Source of the DNA: Streptomyces sp. ISL-94
Lineage (GTDB): Bacteria; Actinomycetota; Actinomycetes; Streptomycetales; Streptomycetaceae
Assembly: GCF_018614075.1 (NCBI RefSeq)
Contig: NZ_JAGGOZ010000024.1
Location: forward strand, 17,307 to 81,306
Length of the DNA: 64,000 nt
Direction of reading: 5' to 3'
Shown here: positions 42,818 through 51,262 of the stretch, in pieces
Numbering within the stretch: the first letter of the stretch is position 1
How the letters are laid out: the number at the start of each line of letters is the position of its first letter
Position numbers and translations under genes: made by a program
The notes under the pieces: generated by a model
What the model saw: the letters and a program-made list of their open reading frames with translations, nothing else
Database searches by the model: none
What the model was told of the DNA's origin: nothing

Positions 42818-43882
42818 TCATGCCGTCGGCTCCTGCGCCGCCTGCTCCGGGAGTTCCGCCGCGAGTGCGGCGGCCGCCTGGACCAGGGGGAGTGCCAGCA
42901 ATGCCCCGGTACCTTCGCCCACTGTGACGCCGTGGTCGAGTACAGGGTTGAGTGCCATCCGGTCCAGTGCCTTCGCCTGGCCGGGCTCGCCGCTTGCCTG
43001 ACCGGCGAGCCACCAGTCGGGCGCCCGGAACGCGGCCCGCTGCGCCACCAGCCCGCAGGCGGCCGACACGACGCCGTCGAGGATCACCGGCGTACGGCGT
43101 ACCGCGCACTGGAGCAGGAAACCGGTGATGGCGGCCACGTCGGCGCCGCCCACCGCGGCCAGCAGCGCGACCTGGTCGCCGAGGACCGGCCGGGCCCGGC
43201 GCAGCGCGTCGCGGATCGCCGCGCACTTGCGCATCCAGGTCAGGTCGTCGATGGGCAGGCCGCCGCGGCCGGTGACCACGGAGGCGTCGGTGCCGCACAG
43301 GGCGGCGACCAGGGTGGCGGCGACGGTGGTCCCGCCGACGCTCAGATCGCCGAGGACGACCAGATCCGTACCGGAGTCGGCCTCCTCGTCGGCGATCCGC
43401 ATCCCGAGCCGGAGCGCGGCCTGCGCCTCCTCGGCCGTCAGCGCGTCCTCCACGTCGATCCGGCCGCTGCCGCGCCGCACACGGTGGCGGACCACATCCT
43501 CGGGCAGCAGCTCCGGGTCGCAGTCGAGCCCCGCGTCGACGACCCGCACCGTGACGCCGAGCCGGCCGGCCAGGATGGCGACGGGGCTGGCCCCGTCGAG
43601 CACGGCCCGCACCAGCTCGTGGCCGCCGGACGCGGCCCGGGCGGAGACGCCCCCGGAGGCGATCCCGTGGTCGGCGGCGAACAGCACCACGCGCGGGTGC
43701 TCGATCGGCTTGACCGGGACCTGCCCCTGAGCGGCGGCGAGCCACTCGGCGAGCTCGTCGAGCCGGCCCAGCGCGCCGGGCGGCACCGAGAGGCGTTCAC
43801 GGCGTTCCTCGGCATCACGCCGGACGCCCCCGTCGGGGCGCTCGATCAGATCGGAGAAGTCGTCGAGATTCAGCGTGCTCAT
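42818..43882 (-). CDS. cobT: nicotinate-nucleotide-dimethylbenzimidazole phosphoribosyltransferase
   Basis: Makes alpha-ribazole phosphate for the lower ligand of cobalamin; 354 residues, normal length. The N-terminal part has GALGRLDELAEWLAA and VVLFAADHGIASGGVSA; the base-binding residues are in LGDLSVGGTTVAA and the catalytic Glu is in the C-terminal VGEGTGALLALPL. ATG overlaps the stop of a short upstream ORF. It is clustered with cobU (44.2 kb) and cobS (49.5 kb). Confidence 0.95.
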   Translation of the reverse strand: MSTLNLDDFSDLIERPDGGVRRDAEERRERLSVPPGALGRLDELAEWLAAAQGQVPVKPIEHPRVVLFAADHGIASGGVSARAASGGHELVRAVLDGASPVAILAGRLGVTVRVVDAGLDCDPELLPEDVVRHRVRRGSGRIDVEDALTAEEAQAALRLGMRIADEEADSGTDLVVLGDLSVGGTTVAATLVAALCGTDASVVTGRGGLPIDDLTWMRKCAAIRDALRRARPVLGDQVALLAAVGGADVAAITGFLLQCAVRRTPVILDGVVSAACGLVAQRAAFRAPDWWLAGQASGEPGQAKALDRMALNPVLDHGVTVGEGTGALLALPLVQAAAALAAELPEQAAQEPTA

Positions 43883-44211
43883 CTGCCGAAGCGTACAGCC
43901 GGTGAGGCCCTCCCCTCAGGGGTCTCCCGGTGCCGGCCGGGCCTCGGCGCACCGAGGTGGACGCCCGCCATCACGAGGGGCGCGCCCAGCAGCAGACCCA
44001 CCGTCAGCTCCTCGTCGTCGAGCCGGGAGGAGAGCAGGATGGTGACCACCGGGATGGCGCCGAAGACGTAGGCCCCGCGCGACGCGCCCCACAGCGGGTC
44101 CAGTTCGCGGTTGCCGAACCGCACGCCCACCGCGTCGCCGCCGCCCGGCAGGCAGCACCCCGCGAAGGCGGCCAGTCCGGTCCTCTCTCCGTCGGACCTC
44201 CAGGGCCTCAC
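43879..44211 (-). pseudogene. EamA/DMT transporter remnant, internally deleted
   Basis: A 110-residue ORF between cobU and cobT. Its first half (GGGDAVGVRFGNRELDPLWGAS) resembles the first helix region of an EamA permease, and it then jumps to a segment like the last helices (YVFGAIPVVTILLSSRLDDE, LTVGLLLGAPLVMAGVHLG). The roughly 200 residues between are missing, so it looks like a full-length transporter that lost its middle in frame. It ends in an ATGA overlap with cobT and may still be translated to couple cobT. Confidence 0.55.
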
Positions 44212-44224
44212 GGCGTCACCCCTG

Positions 44225-45430
44225 CTAGTCCTTGAGTACGAGCACCTGTCCCGCGACGACCAGGAGCACGTGCTCGCACTCGCCCGCCACCGCGTTGTTG
44301 AGGCGTCCCAGCTCGTCGCGGAAGCGGCGGCCCGACGCGGTCGCCGGGACGATCCCGGCCCCCACCTCGTTGCTGACGAGCACCACCTGGCGGCGGGTCG
44401 CCCGCACCGCGGCCACCAGCTCGGCCACCCGGTCGGCGAGCTTCAGCCGCGCGCTCCTGGCCCACTCCCCGTCGTCCCAGGCGCCCGCCCGGTCCATCGC
44501 GTCCGTCAGCCACAGCGCCAGGCAGTCGATGAGCAGCGGCGGACCCGTCTTGGCGAGCAGCGGCACCAGGTCGCAGGTCTCCGCCGTCCGCCAGCTCGCG
44601 GGCCGGCGCTCCCGGTGCAGGCCGACCCGCTGCACCCACTCCGCGTCCCCGTCGCGGGTGCCGCCGGTGGCCACGTAGACCACCCCGGGGAAGGCCTCCA
44701 GCCGCCGTTCCGCCTCGAAGGACTTCCCGGACCGGGCCCCGCCCAGCACCAGGGTGCGGCGCGGCAGGTCCGGCTCCGCGCCGTACTCCCCGACGCTCAC
44801 GGTGGTCCCGTCCGGCACCGCCCGGGCCCCGGCGGCCGCGCACCGGCGCTCCAGCTCGCGGCCGGGCGGGGTGTCGTGGTCGAGGTGGACGGCGATCACG
44901 TCCGTGGCCGGGCCCACCGCGCCGCTCGCCCGCAGCCGGGCCAGGGCTTCGGGCCGGCCCAGCACGTCGGCGAGGACCATGTCGTACGGACGCAGCCCCC
45001 TGGTCTCCCCGGTCCCGCCCGGCGCCCCGCCGGGCGGGAGGTACAGCAGTCGGCCGCCGTCCGGGCCCGTCACCTCGTACCCGGTGCCCGGCGCGTCCAT
45101 CGGCACGGCCCGCACCCGGTGCCCGGAGATCACCGACAGCTCCCGCCCGTCGGGCACCCGTCCCGCGGCCGGCAGCCCGGGCGGCAGCTCCACCGCGGGC
45201 CCGTCGTGCGGGTGGGTCAGCAGGACCTGCCGTACCCCGGCCAGGGAATGCCCGGCCCGGGCGCCGGCCAGCACCGCCCCGGGGGTCAGGTCGAGCAGCA
45301 GCGCCCCGTCGACGAGGACGGCCGTCGCGGCGCGGGAGCGGGCGCCGACGGAGAGTGCGCAGGCCGCACAGGGACAGCCGGGGCGGGGCAGGCCCTCGGG
45401 TGTGCCGGTGCCGAGCAGAGTGAGTTCCAC
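44225..45430 (-). CDS. cobU: adenosylcobinamide kinase/guanylyltransferase fused to an MBL-like domain
   Basis: A 401-residue protein with two parts. Residues 1-215 resemble a metallo-beta-lactamase fold (LLGTGTPEG, LLTHPHDGP, VHLDHDTPPG), but the HxHxDH site is incomplete (HPHDGP), so it is probably inactive. Residues 225-401 are CobU: P-loop GGARSGKS at 230-237, the guanylylated His in VGLHRERRP, and ALWLTDAM, VVLVSNEVGAGIVP. CobU phosphorylates and guanylylates adenosylcobinamide, ahead of CobS. The fused domain is seen in other actinobacteria, as I recall; its role is unclear. Confidence 0.88.
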   Translation of the reverse strand: MELTLLGTGTPEGLPRPGCPCAACALSVGARSRAATAVLVDGALLLDLTPGAVLAGARAGHSLAGVRQVLLTHPHDGPAVELPPGLPAAGRVPDGRELSVISGHRVRAVPMDAPGTGYEVTGPDGGRLLYLPPGGAPGGTGETRGLRPYDMVLADVLGRPEALARLRASGAVGPATDVIAVHLDHDTPPGRELERRCAAAGARAVPDGTTVSVGEYGAEPDLPRRTLVLGGARSGKSFEAERRLEAFPGVVYVATGGTRDGDAEWVQRVGLHRERRPASWRTAETCDLVPLLAKTGPPLLIDCLALWLTDAMDRAGAWDDGEWARSARLKLADRVAELVAAVRATRRQVVLVSNEVGAGIVPATASGRRFRDELGRLNNAVAGECEHVLLVVAGQVLVLKD

Positions 45431-45535
45431 AGGATGATCCTCCCGCGTCGCCGAGAGTGGTGCGCGCCCGGTTACTCTGCGGGCACACTCAAGGCGAAGC
45501 AGCGTGCGAGCAGCGGACGAGCAACGGAGGCGGAC

Positions 45536-45748
45536 ATGGCGTGGACGTGGCGGTTCGAGACGGCCGATGGCGCGGAGACGAGCCCGTCGGTGGTACCGGA
45601 GGAGTTCACCACGCAGGGGGACGCGGAGTCCTGGATCGGTGAGTACTGGAAGGACCTGCTGGAGGGCGGCGTCGAGCAGGTCAAGCTGTCGGACGACGCC
45701 GGCACCGAGCTCTACACGATGAGCCTGCGCGAGGCCCTGGAGGTCTAG
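45536..45748 (+). CDS. small conserved hypothetical protein (70 aa)
   Basis: A 70-residue acidic protein starting MAWTWRFETADGAE, ATG 8 bases after GGAGG. The sequence is compact with alternating hydrophobics (VKLSDDAGTELYTMSL), like a small beta-rich domain. It lies divergently from cobU and converges on the methyltransferase. I recall similar short proteins at this place in other Streptomyces genomes. The function is unknown. Confidence 0.75.
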   Translation: MAWTWRFETADGAETSPSVVPEEFTTQGDAESWIGEYWKDLLEGGVEQVKLSDDAGTELYTMSLREALEV

Positions 45749-45791
45749 GCCCTAATCGAGGCGCCGGGGGTGCGGGGGCGCGCAGCCGCCG

Positions 45792-45813
45792 TGACCCCCG
45801 CGCCGCGGGGTCA
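45792..45813. terminator. weak hairpin between convergent genes
   Basis: TGACCCC...GGGGTCA with an 8-base GC-rich loop, overlapping the methyltransferase stop. It may serve both converging genes. Confidence 0.4.
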
Positions 45814-46596
45814 GCCCCGCACACCGCACAGGTGCAGCAGCGCCGCCACGCCCCGGTAGGGGTCGGTGCGGCCCGCGCGGTCCTCGGCGGACAGCAGCCG
45901 CTCCAGCTCCTCGTCGGGCGGCAGGGTCCCGCCCGCCTCGGTGCCGTCGGTGAAGACGCGCACCCCGTACCAGGACTGCAGCGGCGCGCCGATCCCGGAC
46001 AGCGTGGCCGTCAGATCGGCCAGCCGGTCGGCGCGCACGTCCAAGCCGAGCCGGTTCGTGTAGTCGACGCTGTCGAAGGCGGCCAGCGCACCCTTCCAGT
46101 CGCCGTCCAGCCCCGGCCGCATGGCGAGCGCGTCGCCGTTGCGCACGAGCAGGGACAGCAGCCCGCCGGGGGCCAGCATCCGGGCCAGCCCGGCGAGCAT
46201 GGCGTCCGCCTCGGGTACGTACATCAGCACCCCGTGGCAGAGCACCACGTCGAAGCTGCCCGGCAGGAAGTGGGCGCCGGTCTCGCGGCCGTCGCCCTCC
46301 ATGAGGCGGACCCGGTCGCGGATCCCGGCGGGCTCCCGGTCCAGCGCCGCACGCGCGACGGTCAGCATGCCGGGATCCTGCTCCAGGCCCGTGACCTTGT
46401 GCCCGGCGCGGGCCAGCCGCAGCGCCTGGGTGCCCTGGCCCATGCCGACGTCGAGCACGCGCAGCCGCTGCCCTACGGGGAAGTGGTGCGCGATCTGCTC
46501 GTCGACCTGGCGGCCCACGAGTTCCTGGCGGACGGCGTTACGGAGCCCGCCCAGGCCCTCGAGCCAGAGGCGGGCGCCTTCGGTGAATCCGCTCAG
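45811..46596 (-). CDS. SAM-dependent methyltransferase (class I)
   Basis: A roughly 261-residue Rossmann methyltransferase. Motif I is LDVGMGQGTQALRLA, motif II VTGLEQDPGML, and the motif IV region VVLCHGVLMYVPEADAML. The coding frame is open far upstream, but the only plausible start near the family N-terminus (SGFTEGARLWLEG) is CTG 46596. That codon overlaps the stop of the upstream DUF3043 gene (CTGA) and has GGGGA 9 bases before it. It is coupled to the DUF3043 gene. The substrate is unknown. Confidence 0.82.
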   Translation of the reverse strand: MSGFTEGARLWLEGLGGLRNAVRQELVGRQVDEQIAHHFPVGQRLRVLDVGMGQGTQALRLARAGHKVTGLEQDPGMLTVARAALDREPAGIRDRVRLMEGDGRETGAHFLPGSFDVVLCHGVLMYVPEADAMLAGLARMLAPGGLLSLLVRNGDALAMRPGLDGDWKGALAAFDSVDYTNRLGLDVRADRLADLTATLSGIGAPLQSWYGVRVFTDGTEAGGTLPPDEELERLLSAEDRAGRTDPYRGVAALLHLCGVRG

Positions 46597-47192
46597 GGCC
46601 GTTCCCCGCGCTTGACCTGCGGCTTCGGCAGGCGCAGCCGGCGCATCTGGAGGGTGCGCATGAGGCCGTACGCGATGGCGCCGCGGCGCGGCTCGTCCGG
46701 GAAGCGGTCGTTCAGCGCCTTGCGGAGGCGGAACACCATGCCGATGGAGTCGACGAGGATCAGGGCGATCACGGCCAGCCACAGCAGCAGCGCGATGTTC
46801 TGGATCGACGGCTGCCGCCACATGCTGAGCACCAGGATGACCACGGCCAGCGGCAGGAACATTTCGGCGACCGAGAAGCGGGAGTCCACGAAGTCGCGGA
46901 CGAACCGGCGGACGGGGCCCTTGTCCCGCGCGGGCAGGTAGCGCTCGTCGCCGCTGGCCAGCGCCTCGCGCTGCTTGGCCATCTCGACGCGACGGCGCTC
47001 ACGGGTTCGCTTGGCATCCTCCTTGCGGTTGCCGGTCGAGGCCACCACGGCCTTGCGCTGCGACTGGGCCACAGCACGCTTCGGCGTAGGGCGGCCCTTC
47101 GGGGCCTGCGGGTTACGGGGCTGCGAGAGATCGGCGGTCACCTTGTCGGTGGCGGCGGCCTTCTCTTCCTTGGAGGAGCGGTTCCCAAACAC
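46593..47192 (-). CDS. DUF3043 membrane protein
   Basis: A 199-residue actinobacterial DUF3043 protein. GTG 47192 (VFGNRSSKEEKAA) is chosen because the family begins at this FxxRSKEEK stretch. The basic N-terminal half has PKGRPTPKRAVAQ and ERYLPARDKGPVRRFVRDFVD, a strongly conserved block. It is followed by two hydrophobic helices (FLPLAVVILVLSMW and IALLLWLAVIALILVDSIGM). The function is unknown. It is divergent from pspA, whose start is 280 bases away. Confidence 0.87.
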   Translation of the reverse strand: MFGNRSSKEEKAAATDKVTADLSQPRNPQAPKGRPTPKRAVAQSQRKAVVASTGNRKEDAKRTRERRRVEMAKQREALASGDERYLPARDKGPVRRFVRDFVDSRFSVAEMFLPLAVVILVLSMWRQPSIQNIALLLWLAVIALILVDSIGMVFRLRKALNDRFPDEPRRGAIAYGLMRTLQMRRLRLPKPQVKRGERP

Positions 47193-47473
47193 AAAACCCA
47201 AGCCTACGTGGTTGCGGGCATGGCCCCCACCCCCGCGGGGAACGATCCGGCAACGGCGGGCGTCTTCCCCTTGCACGGTTCGTGCCGCGGGTCCGCCCGC
47301 GGTGGTGATCGGGGGCCCACCTACTCCTCACGCCTGACACGGCGGGGGCGCAGTCGTCCTGGAGGAGGAGCGCATCCGTCCTCGAACAGTGCGGTAATGG
47401 AGACAGGGCCCGTACTGTGGGTTCTGTCGGTGACCTGGAGCACAGTCCGTCTAGAAGGGGGCGCGCGAAGCCC

Positions 47474-48268
47474 ATGAGCGGTGTCATGAAGCGTATGGGG
47501 ATGATCTTCCGCGCGAAGGCGAACAAGGCCCTGGACCGGGCCGAGGACCCGCGCGAAACCCTCGACTACTCGTACCAGAAGCAGCTCGAACTGCTGCAGA
47601 AGGTGCGCCGCGGAGTCGCCGACGTGGCGACCTCCCGCAAACGCCTGGAGCTTCAGCTGAACCAGCTCCAGGGGCAGTCCGCCAAGCTGGAGGACCAGGG
47701 CCGCAAGGCCCTCGCCCTGGGCCGCGAGGACCTGGCCCGCGAGGCCCTGGCCCGCCGCGCCTCGCTCCAGCAGCAGGTCAGCGACCTGGAGGTGCAGCAC
47801 CAGACCCTTCAGGGCGAGGAGGAGAAGCTGACCCTCGCCTCCCAGCGGCTCCAGGCCAAGGTGGACGCCTTCCGCACCAAGAAGGAGACCATCAAGGCCA
47901 CCTACACCGCGGCCCAGGCGCAGACCCGGATCGCGGAGTCCTTCTCCGGCATCTCCGAGGAGATGAGCGACGTCGGCCTGGCCATCCAGCGGGCCGAGGA
48001 CAAGACCGCCCAGCTGCAGGCCCGCGCCGGCGCGATCGACGAGCTGCTGGCCTCCGGCGCGCTCGACGACCAGAGCGGGCTCGGCGCCAGGGACGACATC
48101 CAGGCCGAGCTGGACCGCCTGTCGGGCGGTACGGACGTGGAGCTGGAGCTCCAGCGCATGAAGGCCGAGCTGGCGGGCGGCCCCTCCGCCCAGCAGCAGG
48201 CCATCGAGGGCGGCGCCCCGGGCACCGCCCAGCAGCCGCAGACCCAGCACCGGTTCGACAAGCAGTAG
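47474..48268 (+). CDS. pspA: phage shock protein A homologue
   Basis: A 264-residue ESCRT-III/Vipp1-fold membrane stress protein, start MSGVMKRMGMIFRAKANKAL. Helix 1 is amphipathic and membrane-binding. Long coiled-coil helices follow (RKRLELQLNQLQGQSAKLED, QQQVSDLEVQHQTLQGEEEK, and others up to residue 190). The C-terminus is Gln/Pro-rich. It maintains membrane integrity under envelope stress. It is followed after 13 bases by pspAA, the usual actinobacterial partner. Confidence 0.94.
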   Translation: MSGVMKRMGMIFRAKANKALDRAEDPRETLDYSYQKQLELLQKVRRGVADVATSRKRLELQLNQLQGQSAKLEDQGRKALALGREDLAREALARRASLQQQVSDLEVQHQTLQGEEEKLTLASQRLQAKVDAFRTKKETIKATYTAAQAQTRIAESFSGISEEMSDVGLAIQRAEDKTAQLQARAGAIDELLASGALDDQSGLGARDDIQAELDRLSGGTDVELELQRMKAELAGGPSAQQQAIEGGAPGTAQQPQTQHRFDKQ

Positions 48269-48281
48269 GACGGGGCCCGTC

Positions 48282-48560
48282 ATGATTGTCCGCATCATGG
48301 GGGAAGGCCAGCTGAAGGTGGCCGACGGCCACTTCGCCGAGCTCAACAAGCTGGACGACGAACTCCTCGCGGAGATGGAGTCCGGCGACGAGGAGGGCTT
48401 CCGGCGCACGCTGGGCGCACTGCTCGATGCCGTGCGGCGGCTCGGCAAGCCGCTCCCCGATGACGCGCTGGAGCCGTCCGAGCTGATCCTGCCCGCGGAC
48501 GACGCGTCGCTCGACGAGGTCAAGGAGATGCTCAGCGACGACGGCCTGATCCCGGGCTGA
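48282..48560 (+). CDS. pspAA: PspA-associated protein PspAA
   Basis: A 92-residue acidic protein beginning MIVRIMGEGQLKVADGHFAEL, the typical PspAA opening, with ELILPADDASLDEVKEML near the end. It has an alpha/beta fold with no membrane segment. It is co-transcribed with pspA and is thought to modulate PspA assembly. Confidence 0.9.
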   Translation: MIVRIMGEGQLKVADGHFAELNKLDDELLAEMESGDEEGFRRTLGALLDAVRRLGKPLPDDALEPSELILPADDASLDEVKEMLSDDGLIPG

Positions 48561-48598
48561 TACCGGGCTCAGCGCCAGGACACCGCCACCGGCACACC

Positions 48599-48626
48599 GC
48601 TACGACGACGGGCCCGTCGTCGTAGC
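48599..48626. terminator. perfect palindromic terminator
   Basis: GCTACGACGACGGG and its exact complement without a spacer, between pspAA (+) and the convergent membrane-protein gene (-). Confidence 0.85.
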
Positions 48627-48630
48627 GCGG

Positions 48631-49404
48631 TCAGTGCTCGGGCGGCTTCTGCAGGGAGACGGCCCGCTCCGGATCGGGGGTCCCGCCGATGAAGTTCTCG
48701 AACTTGCGGCGCGGCGCCGCCCAGCGCCGGTCGTGGTGGAAGGCGCGCAGTCCCGCCTTGGCCCGGGCGCGCGGGCGTTTCGCGTAGAACCTCTTCGCGT
48801 ACGGGGACGTCGGCCTCGCGAGGCGGATCGCGCCGATCAGGGCCACGAAGGGGATGACCGTGCCGAAGACGGCGGTGCGCGCCTTGCCCTTCCACAGGGC
48901 GATCAGGGCCAGGAAGAAGTTGGTGGCGGTGTTCATGGCGACCAGCCCGCGGCTCTGGCGCTCCTCGCTGGTCAGCTCGTCCACCCCGAAGGGCAGGAAT
49001 CCGCCCAGGACCAGCGCCACGAGCGCGGCCGTCAGGACCACCATCTCCACGCTCTTGCGCCCCTGCTCGCTCCAGTACACGTCGTCGAGGTGCAGGATCA
49101 GCGCGAACTCGTCCAGGACGAGGCCGGCACCCAGCCCGAAGAGGACGGCCGAGGCCATCGCGCCGAAGCCGTGGCGGCCGCTGGCGACCGCCCCGAAACC
49201 GCCGATGACCACGAGGATCACGCCGGGCACCACGTGGTGGACGTGCATGCCGCCCGGGGTCACGTTCTTGAAGGGCCCTCTCCCGGCCCGGATCATCCGG
49301 GTGATCACGCGGGTGACCAGGAACGACGTCACGAAGGAGAGCAGGGCCAGAAGGAGGGGCAGCTTGCCCGGTTCGTCGATGTTCCGATACCACCAGTGAC
49401 CCAT
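48631..49404 (-). CDS. conserved integral membrane protein
   Basis: A 257-residue membrane protein starting MGHWWYRNIDEPGKLPLLLA. About six helices lie in residues 15-205, with a conserved HVHHVVPGVILVVIGG region and a DEFALILHLDDVYWSEQGR acidic loop that could bind metal or substrate. A basic soluble tail follows. The pattern is known in Streptomyces as a conserved hypothetical; no function is assigned. It is divergent from cobS. Confidence 0.82.
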   Translation of the reverse strand: MGHWWYRNIDEPGKLPLLLALLSFVTSFLVTRVITRMIRAGRGPFKNVTPGGMHVHHVVPGVILVVIGGFGAVASGRHGFGAMASAVLFGLGAGLVLDEFALILHLDDVYWSEQGRKSVEMVVLTAALVALVLGGFLPFGVDELTSEERQSRGLVAMNTATNFFLALIALWKGKARTAVFGTVIPFVALIGAIRLARPTSPYAKRFYAKRPRARAKAGLRAFHHDRRWAAPRRKFENFIGGTPDPERAVSLQKPPEH

Positions 49405-49489
49405 CGCACCAGCTCTCTGTTCAGTGGCTCCCGGTTTGGCCCGTATGCGGTAATTTACCGCTGACTTCGAGCGGGTAGCGTTCGCGCCG

Positions 49490-50311
49490 ATGACAGATTC
49501 GTACGAAGATCCGCCGCTGCCGCCGGCCCCGGACCGCGCCTCCTTCGGCGACGGCCTGCGCTTCGCGTTCGGCACGCTCACCGTGCTGCCCGCCCGCATC
49601 ACCCGTTGGGACCGCCCCGCCGCCCGTACCGGGATGGCCTGCGCCCCGGCCGCCGGGCTGGTCGTAGGCCTGCTCGCGGCGGTGCCCGGGGTGCTCTTGC
49701 TCCTGCTGGGCGGAGGGCCGGTGCTCGCCGCGGCCGTCACCGTCGCCGTACCGGCCGCGCTGACCCGGGGGCTGCACCTGGACGGGCTCGCCGACACCGC
49801 GGACGGACTGGGCAGCGCCAAACCGGCCGAGGACGCGCTGCGCATCATGAAGCAGTCCGACATCGGCCCCTTCGGGGTCGTGGCCCTGGTCCTCCTGCTC
49901 CTCGTCCAGGTGGCGGCCCTGTCCGAGGCGTACGCCGGCAGCTGGATCCGCGGCGCCCTCGCCGCCGTGACCGCCGCCGTGACCGCGCGCCTCGCCATGA
50001 CCCTCGCCTCCCGGGAAGGGGTTCCCGCCGCCCGCCCCGAGGGGCTCGGCGCGGCGGTCGCCGGGGTGGTCCCGCGCCGTGCGGCCGTCGCCGTCGCCGC
50101 CCTGACCGTGGTCCTGGCCGCGGCCGCCGCCCTCCCGCTGGGCCTCCCGGCCGCCGGGCGGCACGCCGCGGCCGTGCTGGCCGCCCTGCTCGCCGCGGAA
50201 CTGCTGCTGCGCCGCTGCGTCCGGCGCTTCGACGGGGTCACCGGCGACGTCTTCGGCGCCCTGGCCGAGGTCTCCGCGACCACCGCCCTGATCGTCCTGG
50301 CTCTGGGCTGA
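49490..50311 (+). CDS. cobS: adenosylcobinamide-GDP ribazoletransferase
   Basis: Joins adenosylcobinamide-GDP to alpha-ribazole in the last step of cobalamin assembly; membrane enzyme of 273 residues. The metal/substrate motif is GLHLDGLADTADGLGS; KQSDIGPFGVVAL is also characteristic. Several hydrophobic helices occur throughout. It works with the cobT and cobU products encoded 4-7 kb upstream. Confidence 0.94.
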   Translation: MTDSYEDPPLPPAPDRASFGDGLRFAFGTLTVLPARITRWDRPAARTGMACAPAAGLVVGLLAAVPGVLLLLLGGGPVLAAAVTVAVPAALTRGLHLDGLADTADGLGSAKPAEDALRIMKQSDIGPFGVVALVLLLLVQVAALSEAYAGSWIRGALAAVTAAVTARLAMTLASREGVPAARPEGLGAAVAGVVPRRAAVAVAALTVVLAAAAALPLGLPAAGRHAAAVLAALLAAELLLRRCVRRFDGVTGDVFGALAEVSATTALIVLALG

Positions 50312-50396
50312 CCCGGCCTGTCCCCGGCTGATGCCCCGCCGGTGGCCGGGCTGATGCCCCTCGGGTGCCCCGCCGGTGCCCACGTAGGCTCACCCC

Positions 50397-51125
50397 GTGG
50401 ACGACATCCGGACGGACCCGACCCCCGCCGCGCCCATCCGGGTGCTGCTCGCCGACGACCAGGCGCTCCTGCGCAGCGCCTTCAAGGTGCTCGTCGACTC
50501 CGAGCCCGACATGGAGGTCGTCGGGGAGGCCTCCGACGGGGCCCAGGCCTTCGAACTCGCCCGCCGCGCGCGCCCCGACGTCGTCCTCATGGACATCCGG
50601 ATGCCCGGCACCGACGGGCTCGCGGCCACCCGCCTGATCAGCGCGGACCCCGAACTCGGCGCCGTGCGCGTGGTGATGCTGACGACCTTCGAGGTCGACG
50701 AGTACGTCGCCGCCGCCCTGCGGGCCGGCGCCTCCGGCTTCCTGGGCAAGGGCGCCGAGCCCGAGGAGCTGCTCAACGCCATCCGGGTCGCCGCCGCCGG
50801 CGAGGCGCTGCTCTCCCCGGCCGCCACCAAGGGGCTCATCGCCACCTTCCTCGCCCAGGGCGGCGGCGCCGACCCGGCCGCCGCCGCGGCCACGGCCGGC
50901 TCGCACGCGCAGCGGCTCGCCGCGCTGACCGTCCGGGAGCGCGAGGTCCTCGTCCACGTGGCCGCCGGGCTGTCCAACGACGGGATCGCCGGACGGCTGG
51001 AGGTCAGCCCGCTCACCGTCAAGACCCACGTCAACCGGGCCATGGCCAAGCTCGGTGCCCGCGACCGGGCGCAATTGGTGGTCATCGCCTACGAATCGGG
51101 ACTGGTCCGGCCCCGCGCGGAGTAG
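50397..51125 (+). CDS. two-component response regulator (NarL/FixJ type)
   Basis: A 242-residue regulator, GTG start. The receiver domain has DDQ at 20-22, phospho-acceptor Asp66 in LMDIRMPG, a conserved Thr in MLTTFE and Lys in FLGKGA. The C-terminal LuxR-type HTH shows LTVREREVLVHVAAGLSNDG and VKTHVNRAMAKL. No kinase is adjacent; the sensor kinase at 38.9-40.1 kb is of the matching DesK/NarL class and is the nearest candidate partner. It is followed by the RND exporter gene at 51263, which it might control. Confidence 0.92.
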   Translation: MDDIRTDPTPAAPIRVLLADDQALLRSAFKVLVDSEPDMEVVGEASDGAQAFELARRARPDVVLMDIRMPGTDGLAATRLISADPELGAVRVVMLTTFEVDEYVAAALRAGASGFLGKGAEPEELLNAIRVAAAGEALLSPAATKGLIATFLAQGGGADPAAAAATAGSHAQRLAALTVREREVLVHVAAGLSNDGIAGRLEVSPLTVKTHVNRAMAKLGARDRAQLVVIAYESGLVRPRAE

Positions 51126-51262
51126 CGGCGCAGTAGTACGGCGTACTGCGGACGCGGTATGCCGCACATAAGGACGGGACCTGCGAGCGACGCAGCGGCG
51201 CCACGGCATGCGAAAGGCTGAAAAGGCCCTCGCCTTCGTCACTGCAGAGAGATCCCATACCC

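Noticed and set aside
42700..50400. Cobalamin riboswitch near cobT, cobU or cobS
   Set aside because: I looked in the gaps upstream of each gene and found no B12-box-like sequence or suitable leader length.
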